Assembly (NCBI GenBank): GCA_021733835.1
Contig: JAIPKD010000023.1
Span: forward strand, 1-43,524
DNA: 43,524 bases
From: Verrucomicrobiota bacterium
GTDB lineage: Bacteria > Verrucomicrobiota > Verrucomicrobiia > Limisphaerales > JAIPKD01
Reading direction: 5' to 3'
The notes beneath the pieces are model-generated. The model was not told where the DNA came from. It ran no database searches and worked only from the letters and a program-made list of their open reading frames with translations. The stretch's first letter is position 1; every line of letters starts with the position of its first letter. Below, piece by piece: positions 8,771-16,178 of this stretch. A program made the translations under genes and the position numbers.

Positions 8771-8868
8771 TTTGAGGTTTGAGGTTTGAGATTTCAGATT
8801 TGAGATTTCAGATTTGAGATTTGAGGTTTGAGGTTTGAGATTTCAGATTTGAGATTTCAGATTTGAGA
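8771..8868. repeat. Hierarchical heptamer tandem repeat (14 x 7 bp = 2 x 49 bp)
   Basis: The stretch consists of fourteen back-to-back 7-bp units of the form TTT[G/C]AG[G/A]. In order they are TTTGAGG, TTTGAGG, TTTGAGA, TTTCAGA, TTTGAGA, TTTCAGA, TTTGAGA, and then the same seven again. The array is therefore two exact, adjacent copies of a 49-bp block that is itself seven variants of one heptamer. It begins two bases after the uvrC stop and ends 22 bp before the -35 box of the next promoter. There is no reading frame and no obvious hairpin. Slippage or unequal exchange is the likely origin. Confidence 0.95.
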
Positions 8869-8890
8869 TAAAAAAACCGCCGGTTCACGA

Positions 8891-8918
8891 TTGACACCGC
8901 TATAGATTTCAATATGAT
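8891..8918 (+). promoter_or_regulatory. Sigma70-type promoter for the SPFH/PH/RHH operon
   Basis: A perfect TTGACA -35 box (8891-8896) is followed after 16 bp by TATGAT (8913-8918), five of six bases of the -10 consensus. A second TATGAT sits 11 bp further on (8924-8929) within a direct repeat of TATGATAT, so the start point may be doubled. The first codon downstream is the ATG at 8989. Whether the PVC housekeeping sigma factor reads it is inferred from the consensus only. Confidence 0.7.
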
Positions 8919-8988
8919 ATCACTATGATATTAATAGTTTCTCCGGTATGCGAGACCGCGAGGATACTGAGATTGGAAAGGACCAAAG

Positions 8989-9384
8989 ATGAAAAACGAT
9001 GTTATTGGATCGTCGAAAGAGAAGACCATCACTGTGTTTAACGGATGGCCAATGCTTATTTTAATGATTGCGCTGATCTTGCTTGGTTTATACATGCTGA
9101 TCAGTTTTTTTATTGGTTTGGATCAAGGGAATCCGACCTGGGGATTGTTGTGGGCGAGCGTTATTGTTGAAACTGCCGGATGGCTGATTACTCCCGGTTT
9201 TTTTACGCTCCAGCCGAATGAGAGTAGGGGACTGATACTATTCGGTGCGTATGTAGGTATTGTCCGGAGGAGCGGTTTTCACTGGACGAATCCGTTGAAC
9301 AAGAAGATTCGTGTTTCTCTCAGGGCACGGAACCTGAACGGCCCCAAGCTGAAAGTGATTCAAGATCAGGAACATGAGCAATAA
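8989..9384 (+). CDS. Truncated SPFH/band-7-like membrane protein
   Basis: The protein has 131 residues and two hydrophobic segments (about 20-45 and 52-72). A stretch very like the beginning of an SPFH (stomatin/prohibitin/flotillin) domain follows: G-F-F-T-L-Q-P-N-E-S-R at about 76-86, then L-F-G-A-Y-V-G, S-G-F-H-W-T-N-P and S-L-R-A-R-N-L-N-G-P-K-L-K-V. In full members known to me this leads into the SPFH core; here the frame stops eleven codons later, after I-Q-D-Q-E-H-E-Q. The next gene is a different protein. So only the membrane anchor and first strands are present. It overlaps the next gene at ATGAGCAATAA, which suggests coupled translation. Either it is a natural short form or the remnant of an internal deletion. 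Confidence 0.75.
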   Translation: MKNDVIGSSKEKTITVFNGWPMLILMIALILLGLYMLISFFIGLDQGNPTWGLLWASVIVETAGWLITPGFFTLQPNESRGLILFGAYVGIVRRSGFHWTNPLNKKIRVSLRARNLNGPKLKVIQDQEHEQ

Positions 9385-9928
9385 AGATTATTTTGAAGCG
9401 GCGCCGATGTCTGGAATGGTTTACGGCGTTACAATCGTTTCGACGTTGCTGTTAATTGGCTCGGCAGTAATAATTTGGTTCTTGCCGGGTAACATACCGT
9501 TGGTTATCAGGATTACAACATCTATTGTGCCGTTGTTGATAATCATTGGAACCGCCATGTATTTGGTGAGGGGTTACTCTATTAAGCCGGATTATTTAGG
9601 GGTGCAACGGTTGTTTTGGGAGACGCAACTGCCGTTAACGCGTGTAAACAAGATTGTTGTAGATTCCGAGGCTATGCGAGGTTCCCTTCGAGTTTTCGGG
9701 AACGGCGGATTCCTCGGATTCTTCGGGTTATTCAAGAACAAGAAACTGGGGTATTTCAGGGCATACGCGACGAACCCGAAGCATTCGGTGGTCTTGATGG
9801 GTGATAAGAGGTCTTATCTGATCACGCCGGAGCATCCCCGGGAGCTGGTCGATGCGCTTTACGAGCGGCTCAGCCGGCGGCGGCAAGTAATCGTTGAGTA
9901 TCCGGACGATCGGAATTCAAATGAATGA
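9374..9928 (+). CDS. Membrane protein with bacterial PH-like domain
   Basis: The protein has 184 residues. Two membrane spans (about 15-36 and 42-64) are followed by a soluble domain with S-I-K-P-D-Y-L-G-V-Q-R, L-P-L-T-R-V-N-K-I-V, a Gly-Phe-rich turn (G-N-G-G-F-L-G-F-F-G), Y-F-R-A-Y-A-T-N-P and Y-L-I-T-P-E-H-P-R-E-L-V-D-A-L. This pattern fits the bacterial PH-like membrane proteins (bPH/DUF families), which are thought to act as membrane-associated scaffolds and are not enzymes. It overlaps the truncated SPFH gene by 11 bp and precedes the ribbon-helix-helix gene. The family name is from recall; a small-ligand or lipid-binding role is inference. Confidence 0.7.
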   Translation: MSNKDYFEAAPMSGMVYGVTIVSTLLLIGSAVIIWFLPGNIPLVIRITTSIVPLLIIIGTAMYLVRGYSIKPDYLGVQRLFWETQLPLTRVNKIVVDSEAMRGSLRVFGNGGFLGFFGLFKNKKLGYFRAYATNPKHSVVLMGDKRSYLITPEHPRELVDALYERLSRRRQVIVEYPDDRNSNE

Positions 9929-9973
9929 AGTTCGGCGTGACGGATATCTCAGCGAGAAGGTGGATTAATTCGA

Positions 9974-10180
9974 ATGTCTCGGAGAAAGCAGTTTTTATTG
10001 AGAATAGACCCGCGGCTATGGGAGGAAATTGAATCCTGGGCGCAGCAGGAGCTTAGGAGCGTGAACGGCCAAATAGAGTATCTGTTGCGCCAGGCGGTCA
10101 TACGCAGAAAGAAGAAATCCGCGGGTGAGGGCGGCGCGGACGAAGATCGAGGGAGTTCGGAACAGGATTTTGAAGTATAA
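9974..10180 (+). CDS. Arc-type ribbon-helix-helix DNA-binding protein
   Basis: The 68-residue protein begins with a basic strand, K-Q-F-L-L-R-I-D-P, and continues with helices L-W-E-E-I-E-S-W-A and V-N-G-Q-I-E-Y-L-L-R-Q-A, the usual Arc/MetJ-like order of beta strand, helix, turn, helix. The tail is Lys/Arg then Glu/Asp-rich. Such proteins dimerise and read DNA with the paired strands. S-V-N-G-Q-I-E-[YF]-L-L-R is a pattern I associate with small RHH genes next to SPFH-domain genes, so the trio is probably a conserved module and this protein may autoregulate it. The DNA site is unknown. It lies 45 bp after the PH gene on the same strand. Confidence 0.8.
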   Translation: MSRRKQFLLRIDPRLWEEIESWAQQELRSVNGQIEYLLRQAVIRRKKKSAGEGGADEDRGSSEQDFEV

Positions 10181-10203
10181 AGAATTTCTTTCTTTGGTTT
10201 GGA

Positions 10204-10220
10204 ATGTAAGTGTTTTACAT
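10204..10220. promoter_or_regulatory. Inverted repeat ATGTAA-N5-TTACAT, candidate operator
   Basis: A perfect 6-bp inverted repeat with a 5-bp spacer lies in the 278-bp gap before the exporter operon; GGA on the left and TCC on the right extend it with one bulged base. The rest of the gap (10181-10458) holds no convincing gene. Two short frames overlap there without protein character. Confidence 0.35.
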
Positions 10221-10458
10221 GTCCGTGCGCCTCTGCGGAAGAATCGAACACCCCGGCAGGCAGGCAAAGAACGCAAAGGTTTTGCTTTAACAGCGTTTCT
10301 TCTTTTGATTTGGGTCAAGGAATGAGCGGCTATTCATGGGCTGAAATTGACAGTCAAGGAGGCTGGATTAGAGTTAATCATAGTTGGGCGGTTGAATATG
10401 GAAATATCTTATCCGGCGCCGGTATATTGGCAAGGCCCTTGATTCTTTTGACGTGATT

Positions 10459-11634
10459 ATGAGTTTAGCAAAGTCTTCATTATTTAGTTTGGCGCGCAGC
10501 AAAACGTTGCGGTGGCTGATTGCTATCGGGTTGGTTGCACTTATCATATTTAAAATCAGGACAGCGCCGGTATCGGTCGACAGTTATGAGGTCGAGAGAG
10601 GGACTGTAGTAGCCGAAGTAATGGGGACAGGGACTCTTGAGGCCAAGGTTTCTGCGACGATTAGCTCGCGCATTCAGGAGAAGATAGATGAAATCCCGGT
10701 CGATCAGAACGATTACGTTGAAGAAGGCCGATTACTCGTGAGATTGGATGATGAGGAGTTGAAGCGCCGGGTGGCGGTTGCCGAGGCGACACTGGAGGCC
10801 GCCGAAGCCTCCGTGGAGCGTGTGAGGGCCGACGAAGCGCGTGCGAATGCGGTGGCTGAGGAGGCGAGGTCGAATTATGACCGTATATCCGAGCTTTACG
10901 AAAAAGACGCCGCTTCCAAGGCGGAATTGGATAAGGCGTTGGAACAGATGCGAGTGGCGGAGGCGGGATTACAGAGTGTTAAGGCGGCAACGGCTGAGGC
11001 GGAGCGCCGGGTTATAACCGCTGAGAAGAATCTGTTGCTTCAAAAGGAGCAATTATCGCGTACAAAGATAACGAGTCCGTTCGGTGGTCTGATTATCAGG
11101 CGCGATTTAGACCCCGGCGACACGGTAGTGCCGGGCGGTTCAATCCTCCAATTGATCTCGACAAACGTGATATGGGTGTCGGCGTGGGTTGACGAGACTG
11201 TTATGGATGAAGTGTCCCCAGGACAGACTGCCAGGATAGTGTTTAGGTCGCTGCCGGACATGGATTTCAAGGGCGAAGTATCGCGATTGGGGCGTGAGGT
11301 GGATCGGGAAACGCGCGAATTTCTGGTGGACGTGCAAGCAAGAGAATTGCCCGGGAACTGGGCCATTGGTCAAAGGGCGGAAGTCTTCATTCAGACCGGG
11401 CGGAGAGATTCGGTATTGTACTTGCCGTATGAATTCATTCACTGGCGTGATGGAACTCCGGGTGTGTTTATGAGTGTGGACGGTAAGGCGCGGTGGCGGG
11501 AAATAACACTTGGCGCGCACGGAGAGGAAGAGGTCGAGGTCAGAAGCGGTGTGGACGATGGGGCTTTGGTTATAAAGGTTTCAAGCGCCGACAATAAGGC
11601 GCTTGTGGACGGACAACGAGTCGATATACGATGA
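10459..11634 (+). CDS. HlyD/RND-type periplasmic adaptor (membrane fusion protein)
   Basis: This adaptor (391 residues from ATG 10459; a GTG at 10453 adds two) links an inner-membrane ABC transporter to the outer membrane or periplasm. It has an N-terminal membrane anchor (about 15-35), a lipoyl-like half starting at V-M-G-T-G-T-L-E-A, a long Ala/Glu-rich coiled coil (about 95-200), the second lipoyl half T-K-I-T-S-P-F-G-G-L-I-I-R-R-D-L-D-P-G and a beta-barrel domain after W-V-S-A-W-V-D-E. These are the marks of DevB/MacA-type adaptors. The end overlaps the permease start by ATGA. The exported substrate is unknown; lipid, peptide or drug export are all possible. Confidence 0.9.
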   Translation: MSLAKSSLFSLARSKTLRWLIAIGLVALIIFKIRTAPVSVDSYEVERGTVVAEVMGTGTLEAKVSATISSRIQEKIDEIPVDQNDYVEEGRLLVRLDDEELKRRVAVAEATLEAAEASVERVRADEARANAVAEEARSNYDRISELYEKDAASKAELDKALEQMRVAEAGLQSVKAATAEAERRVITAEKNLLLQKEQLSRTKITSPFGGLIIRRDLDPGDTVVPGGSILQLISTNVIWVSAWVDETVMDEVSPGQTARIVFRSLPDMDFKGEVSRLGREVDRETREFLVDVQARELPGNWAIGQRAEVFIQTGRRDSVLYLPYEFIHWRDGTPGVFMSVDGKARWREITLGAHGEEEVEVRSGVDDGALVIKVSSADNKALVDGQRVDIR

Positions 11635-12845
11635 ACCTTGCCGTAAAAGACATCAAACACAACGTAGGACGCTTCATGCTTACCACTGTCGGCATCGGAC
11701 TGTTGTTGATGATCGTGATGGGCATGAGCGGCATCTATCGCGGGTTGATCGTCGAAGCCACGTTACTTATCGATCATATAGGCGCCGACTTATGGGTGGT
11801 TCAGAGCGATACGCGTGGGCCGTTTGCAGAGATTTCCCGAATTCCAAGGAGTATGAAGGATCGTGTCCTGGCGGTGCCGGGAGTGAGCAGGACGCGTTCA
11901 TTTGTCTCGCATACGATTCAGCGCGAGCATCACGGACATCCGTTGCGCGTAGTGGTGCAGGGCCTGTCGTGGCCGGAAGACAAGGGAGAATGGATACCGC
12001 TGATCTCAGGGCGATACCTGAGTAAGGGGCATTACGAGATGATAGCCGACAAATCGCTCGGCCTCGAGTTGGGAGAAAAGCTTGCGCTCGGGAAAGATAC
12101 ATACGAAGTGGTGGGATTGACAAAGGGAATGGTCGGTTCCGGCGGCGACGGGCTCGGGTTTTTCACCGTCAGCGACGCGCTGTCTATACAATTCGATCAA
12201 CCGGGGGAGGCCTTGCGCCTCGAGAGAGCGGCGCGACGCGAACGGATCGCGTCCGCCGACCTCGGCAGATTACAGCCTAGTCTGGTGAAAAGGGCGGCGG
12301 GATTGTCATCGAGCATACCCGCGCTATCGCCACAAGCCGTTAATGCCGTACTTGTTTCGGTGGAACCTGGGTGTTGTCCTGAAAAGGTTATTTCAGTTCT
12401 GTCGAAATGGCCTGATATATCGGTCTACACGACCGGACAACAAAGGCAGTTGCTGCTTGCGGGCATGGTTGACAAGGCGCGGCGCCAGATCGGATTATTC
12501 AGGATTTTACTGGTCATAATTTCAATGATTATAATGGCTCTGGTTATATATACATTGACAATGGATAAAATACATGATATAGCGATGCTTAAACTAATCG
12601 GGGCGCGAAACAGGGTTATTGTCGGACTGATAATGCAGCAGTCCGTGCTGACGGGATTGCTTGGGTACTTGCTGGCGTACTGGTTGGGGAGTTATGCGTT
12701 TCCGAAATTTCCGAGGCAGGTGATAATCGAGAATCAGGATTTATTGGCGTTGGCGGTTGTTGTGTTGATGATCTCCGTAGGTGCGAGCCTGCTTGGGGTA
12801 TGGAAGGCAGTGAAGGTTGAACCGAACAAGGTGCTTGCGGCATGA
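11631..12845 (+). CDS. ABC transporter permease, FtsX/MacB-like (DevC type)
   Basis: The 404-residue permease has one membrane span at residues 14-38, a large periplasmic domain (about 40-280) and three spans near the C-terminus (about 285-310, 330-352 and 372-394). This is the FtsX/MacB topology, in which the periplasmic domain couples to an adaptor instead of forming a classical channel. Typical segments are L-W-V-V-Q in the first strand of the periplasmic domain and I-A-M-L-K-L-I-G-A-R-N on the coupling loop. It overlaps both neighbours by 4 bp (ATGA), so the three genes form a tight operon with the adaptor and ATPase. No outer-membrane channel gene is next to it. Confidence 0.9.
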   Translation: MNLAVKDIKHNVGRFMLTTVGIGLLLMIVMGMSGIYRGLIVEATLLIDHIGADLWVVQSDTRGPFAEISRIPRSMKDRVLAVPGVSRTRSFVSHTIQREHHGHPLRVVVQGLSWPEDKGEWIPLISGRYLSKGHYEMIADKSLGLELGEKLALGKDTYEVVGLTKGMVGSGGDGLGFFTVSDALSIQFDQPGEALRLERAARRERIASADLGRLQPSLVKRAAGLSSSIPALSPQAVNAVLVSVEPGCCPEKVISVLSKWPDISVYTTGQQRQLLLAGMVDKARRQIGLFRILLVIISMIIMALVIYTLTMDKIHDIAMLKLIGARNRVIVGLIMQQSVLTGLLGYLLAYWLGSYAFPKFPRQVIIENQDLLALAVVVLMISVGASLLGVWKAVKVEPNKVLAA

Positions 12846-13567
12846 GCGATGAAGTAATGAAAGCTCCGGCGATAGCGGCGATTAATTTGACCAAGGTTTA
12901 CGGGAGCGGCAACACCGAGGTTATAGCGTTGAACGATGTATCATTGACGGTGGGCAGGCGCGAGATAGTGGCGCTGCTCGGCCCGAGCGGTGCGGGGAAG
13001 TCGACGTTGCTGACGGCGGTTGGATTAATTAATCCGCCCACTTCAGGGAGGATAGAGATCGGCGGCCGTGCGGTTCTGGAAGGAGAGAGGGCGCTTGTTG
13101 ATTTGCGTAAGTTTAGGAGGGAGAACTTGGGGTTTGTTTTTCAAAAGGCGAATCTGATACCGTTTTTATCCGCCGTCGAGAATGTTCAAGTCGCCATGGA
13201 AATAAATGATGTGCGTCCGCGGCAGGCGCGGAAGCGCGCGATGGACTTATTGGAGTATCTTGGTGTGTCCGATCGCACGGGGAACCTGCCTGACGCGCTT
13301 TCCGGCGGACAACAGCAGCGGGTGGCGGTTGCGCGTGCGCTTGCGAATAATCCGATGCTCATACTTGCTGATGAGCCGACGGCGGCGCTGGATAGTTTTC
13401 GGGGGCGCCAGGTAATGGAGCTGTTTCGAAAGGTTGCGCATGAGCATGATGCCGGAGTGATAGTTGTCACTCATGATCAACGGTCGCTGGATGTATTCGA
13501 CAGGATAGTCGAGATGGAGGACGGCCGGCTGCGTCCGCATAAGGAAGCACAGGTGGCGGGGCATTAA
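12842..13567 (+). CDS. ABC transporter ATPase, MacB/LolD/DevA type
   Basis: This 241-residue cytoplasmic ATPase energises the preceding permease. It shows Walker A G-P-S-G-A-G-K-S-T near residue 47, Q-loop F-V-F-Q-K-A-N-L-I, signature L-S-G-G-Q-Q-Q-R-V-A near 152, Walker B L-I-L-A-D-E-P-T-A-A-L-D near 174 and the H-loop V-V-T-H-D near 209. The L-I-P-F-L-S-A sequence after the Q-loop is typical of the MacB/LolD group. The start overlaps the permease stop by ATGA. The gene is convergent with the methyltransferase gene, with 29 bp between stops and no clear terminator. Confidence 0.93.
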   Translation: MSDEVMKAPAIAAINLTKVYGSGNTEVIALNDVSLTVGRREIVALLGPSGAGKSTLLTAVGLINPPTSGRIEIGGRAVLEGERALVDLRKFRRENLGFVFQKANLIPFLSAVENVQVAMEINDVRPRQARKRAMDLLEYLGVSDRTGNLPDALSGGQQQRVAVARALANNPMLILADEPTAALDSFRGRQVMELFRKVAHEHDAGVIVVTHDQRSLDVFDRIVEMEDGRLRPHKEAQVAGH

Positions 13568-13596
13568 GTGCGGATTCCGCTGGGATCAGTGAAGTA

Positions 13597-14451
13597 CTAT
13601 CGACAACTTGTTTGCCGGTGCGTGGCCCCATACCGATTCAGCTGCTGGCGCCTGACTTCAAAGAGGAACACGGCGCAGGCGCTGCTGACATTCAGGGAGT
13701 CCACTCCGTAATACATCGGGAGCGCGACGCCGAAGTTGCATATTTCCAATGTTTCCGGGCGGATTCCATAACCTTCACTGCCGAGGAGGATGCAGCAATC
13801 GTATGATAAGTCCGTATTATACAGATTAGTGTTTTCGCTGTGTGGATGCGCTGCGATACAGGGGATATCTTTTTCGCGGATTTCGAGAAGGGTGGAATGC
13901 AGGTTGGCCGCTTTGATGATCGGTAGTCTAAAAACCGCGCCCATCGAACCGCGGACGGCCTTGCGCAGGAAGGGGCTTGCGCAAGTCTCATCGGTAATGA
14001 GCGCGCTTGCGCCGAAGGCGGCGCAATTGCGGACTATGCCGCCCATGTTCTCGGCGTTGGAGATACCCTCGACGGCTGCGATGAGCGTCGGTTTTTCGGA
14101 TTTTCGGATTACGTCGTCGATTGTTGTGGGTTCCGGGATTTTCGCTACCGCGAGGACACCCTGGTACATGGAGAATCCCGTCAATTCTTCGAGAACAGGT
14201 TTTTCGGCGGTAAATGCGTTTATTCTTTGTCCGCGTTGTTCGATTAACGGAGAGAGTACGTTTAGCCATTTTTCGGGCATCAGCATCGAGATGATTTCGA
14301 AGTCACTCTCGAGTAGGCGTCTTACAACCTTTTCGCCTTCGGCTATGAAGATACCTTGTTCTCTGTGTTCGGACTGACGGCGCATCGACAAAAACGGCGC
14401 AAACAATGGATGATCAAGTGAATCAACCGCCTTGAAGTGGATCGTCGTCAT
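13597..14451 (-). CDS. SpoU/TrmH-family RNA 2'-O-methyltransferase
   Basis: This 284-residue SPOUT methyltransferase probably methylates ribose 2'-OH in tRNA or rRNA using S-adenosylmethionine. All three SpoU motifs are visible: motif 1 N-A-E-N-M-G-G-I-V-R-N (about 139-149), motif 2 L-L-G-S-E-G-Y-G-I (about 220-228) and motif 3 L-P-M-Y-Y-G-V-D-S-L-N-V-S-S-A near 242. Motif 1 has N-M-G-G where N-[IP]-G-x is common. The N-terminal part contains I-A-E-G-E-K-V-V-R-R-L-L, like the RNA-binding substrate domain of RlmB/TrmH relatives. The target nucleotide cannot be inferred. A gap of over 300 bp separates it from the upstream gene, so it is probably its own unit. Confidence 0.87.
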   Translation of the reverse strand: MTTIHFKAVDSLDHPLFAPFLSMRRQSEHREQGIFIAEGEKVVRRLLESDFEIISMLMPEKWLNVLSPLIEQRGQRINAFTAEKPVLEELTGFSMYQGVLAVAKIPEPTTIDDVIRKSEKPTLIAAVEGISNAENMGGIVRNCAAFGASALITDETCASPFLRKAVRGSMGAVFRLPIIKAANLHSTLLEIREKDIPCIAAHPHSENTNLYNTDLSYDCCILLGSEGYGIRPETLEICNFGVALPMYYGVDSLNVSSACAVFLFEVRRQQLNRYGATHRQTSCR

Positions 14452-14775
14452 GATATGTAGGAAAACCTTAAAATCGATTTAATCGAGCGTGCGTCGGGAT
14501 CGAGCGATTCGGAGAACATTCCATATACTGTTTGTTTCCGTAAGCTTGAATAGCATCGGTCTAATCGGCGTTAATATTTTTTGGCCGGGTTCATGTCTGA
14601 TTTTACCGGCGATAGCGTGATCGCCGCTGCGGGTATAGGGGCAAGAACTCGGGCAACGCTGCAAATTCAGCCAACGCGGTTAGCGGTCGGCTGCATTTGC
14701 TTGTTAAGCCATTCCTTATCGACAGTAAACGTTTGTCCAGAAGGGTCAAAACCGGTGAGGTCTTGTCTTATTAAT
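14452..14775. other. Intergenic region, 324 bp, no convincing gene
   Basis: Short frames on both strands here lack protein character. A stem CAAAACC/GGTCTTG (14747-14765, loop of five, one wobble pair) lies just past the DUF6941-like stop on the minus strand but has no T-run, so it is at best a weak 3' hairpin. A second stem, GGCGA/TCGCC, is at 14608-14625. The left side should hold the promoter of the methyltransferase gene; I see no clear boxes. Confidence 0.4.
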
Positions 14776-15225
14776 TTATTCCTCGGGAGGTTCCGGCGGC
14801 GGCTGTTGCTGCTGTTCCGGTTTTTGTTTCGGCGGTTGGACAACGACGGATAGCGGGTAGCGGAGTTTCATGACATCATCGACAACCACTTCGATGAAAT
14901 ATGTCCCCGGCGTCTTAAACTCGATCTGACCGAATACGGTGACGTTAGTGGCGTGGAATACCGGGTCTTTGAGGGCGAACTTGACCTCGCTCTTGCGGAT
15001 TTCCGTTGTTTGGTCGGGTGCGATCAATTTGGCCGTCTCGACGAACTGTCCGACGCCGGCGGTCCAGCGATTAAACACGCAGAGTTTGAGCGCGGTTATC
15101 GGTACCTTGGGTACTCGGATGGCGCCGATTACGCCGATCAGGATAAAGTTACCTGTTACTTCCTGACGTACTTCTTCGCATACGATAGAGGATTGCAGGT
15201 CCGGTAGTATTCGTGTCGGATTCAT
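14776..15225 (-). CDS. DUF6941-like conserved hypothetical protein
   Basis: The 149-residue protein has no signal peptide. The opening resembles a family I recall from PVC and other bacteria (DUF6941): I-L-P-D-L-Q-S-S-I-V-C-E-E-V-R-Q-E, then G-N-F-I-L-I-G-V-I-G-A-I, and K-L-C-V-F-N-R-W. The body looks like a beta-sandwich (alternating strands such as V-T-V-F-G-Q-I-E-F, G-T-Y-F-I-E-V-V-V-D and Y-P-L-S-V-V-V), and the last 20 residues are Pro/Gln/Glu-rich. Function is unknown. It is 65 bp after folD on the same strand and may be the last gene of that unit. The family name is from memory and should be treated as tentative. Confidence 0.65.
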   Translation of the reverse strand: MNPTRILPDLQSSIVCEEVRQEVTGNFILIGVIGAIRVPKVPITALKLCVFNRWTAGVGQFVETAKLIAPDQTTEIRKSEVKFALKDPVFHATNVTVFGQIEFKTPGTYFIEVVVDDVMKLRYPLSVVVQPPKQKPEQQQQPPPEPPEE

Positions 15226-15290
15226 AAGATTATAATGGTGTTTCTTTTATGTGTTGAATTATGCAGTGGTGTCATCACGAAAGGTCGTTC

Positions 15291-16178
15291 TTATTTGGTG
15301 GACATTTCTGCCGCCGGAACAGTGTTGCGCATGAGCATGGCAATTGTCATGGGGCCGACGCCGCCCGGATTGGGGGTGATGCGCGCGGTCTTGGGTTTAA
15401 CGGCGTTGAAATCGACATCGCCGACGAGGCGGTATCCGCGTTTAGCCTGTGGGTCGTCGACGCGGTTGACGCCTACATCGATTACCGTTGCGCCGGGCTT
15501 GACCATGTCTTCTTTTACGAATTCCTTTACGCCGATGGCGGCGATTAGGATATCGGCCCTCTTGCAATGCTCGGCGATATCGCGTGTTCGTGAATGACAA
15601 AGAGTGACCGTTGCATTGGCGTGGCGGACCTTTTGCAAGAGAATGGCGGTCATCGGTTTACCGACTATATTGCCGCGTCCGAGGACGACGGCTTCTGCGC
15701 CTTCGATGTTGATCTCATAACGGATCAGCAACTCGTGTATGCCGGCCGGTGTGCAGGGGACGAATCCGGAGTCGTCGCCCAGCATTAATTTCCCTACGTT
15801 GACCGGATGGAAGCCGTCGACATCCTTGGCGGGTGCGACGGTTTCGAATACTTTTGCCGAATTAATGTGCGCGGGCAATGGTGCTTGAATAAGGATCCCG
15901 TGCACAGAATTATTTGCGTTCAAGCGTTGGATCAGTTCGAGGAGCTCTTGTTCGGTTGTGGTCTCCGGCAGCACATGCGTATTGGACTCGATACCGAGTT
16001 TTTCGCACATGCGCTCCTTCATGCCCACGTAAACACGGGACGCAGGGTCTTCGCCGACGCGTATAAATGTCAGGCCCGGCCTGCAGCCTTTTGCCTCTAG
16101 TGATTTGACGCGTTCGGTCGTCTCGCGGTGTAGTTGTTCTGCTATTGCTCGGCCGTCGATTATGTTGTTATCCGTCAT
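15291..16178 (-). CDS. folD: Methylenetetrahydrofolate dehydrogenase/cyclohydrolase FolD
   Basis: FolD interconverts 5,10-methylene-, methenyl- and 10-formyl-tetrahydrofolate with NADP in the cytoplasm. The 295 residues contain S-R-V-Y-V-G-M-K with the catalytic Lys (about 47-54), G-I-L-I-Q-A-P-L-P near 94, K-D-V-D-G-F-H-P-V-N near 117, the dinucleotide loop G-R-G-N-I-V-G-K-P-M (Ser of the usual GRSxxVGxP is Gly here) and the C-terminal signature P-G-G-V-G-P-M-T near 270. The start codon shares its A with the stop of the upstream SH3 gene (TAATG), so the two are translationally coupled. A folB-like gene at 20059 is the other folate gene in the window. Confidence 0.96.
   Translation of the reverse strand: MTDNNIIDGRAIAEQLHRETTERVKSLEAKGCRPGLTFIRVGEDPASRVYVGMKERMCEKLGIESNTHVLPETTTEQELLELIQRLNANNSVHGILIQAPLPAHINSAKVFETVAPAKDVDGFHPVNVGKLMLGDDSGFVPCTPAGIHELLIRYEINIEGAEAVVLGRGNIVGKPMTAILLQKVRHANATVTLCHSRTRDIAEHCKRADILIAAIGVKEFVKEDMVKPGATVIDVGVNRVDDPQAKRGYRLVGDVDFNAVKPKTARITPNPGGVGPMTIAMLMRNTVPAAEMSTK

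Noticed and set aside
10181-10458. Short frames in the gap before the adaptor gene, and a tRNA-like GAATCGAACACC piece
   Set aside because: The frames lack protein character, and the tRNA-like piece does not form a T-arm stem or a cloverleaf on either strand.
14479-14853. Short frames on both strands between the methyltransferase and the DUF6941-like gene
   Set aside because: Composition is low-complexity or overlaps the Pro/Gln-coding tail of the neighbour in a shadow frame.
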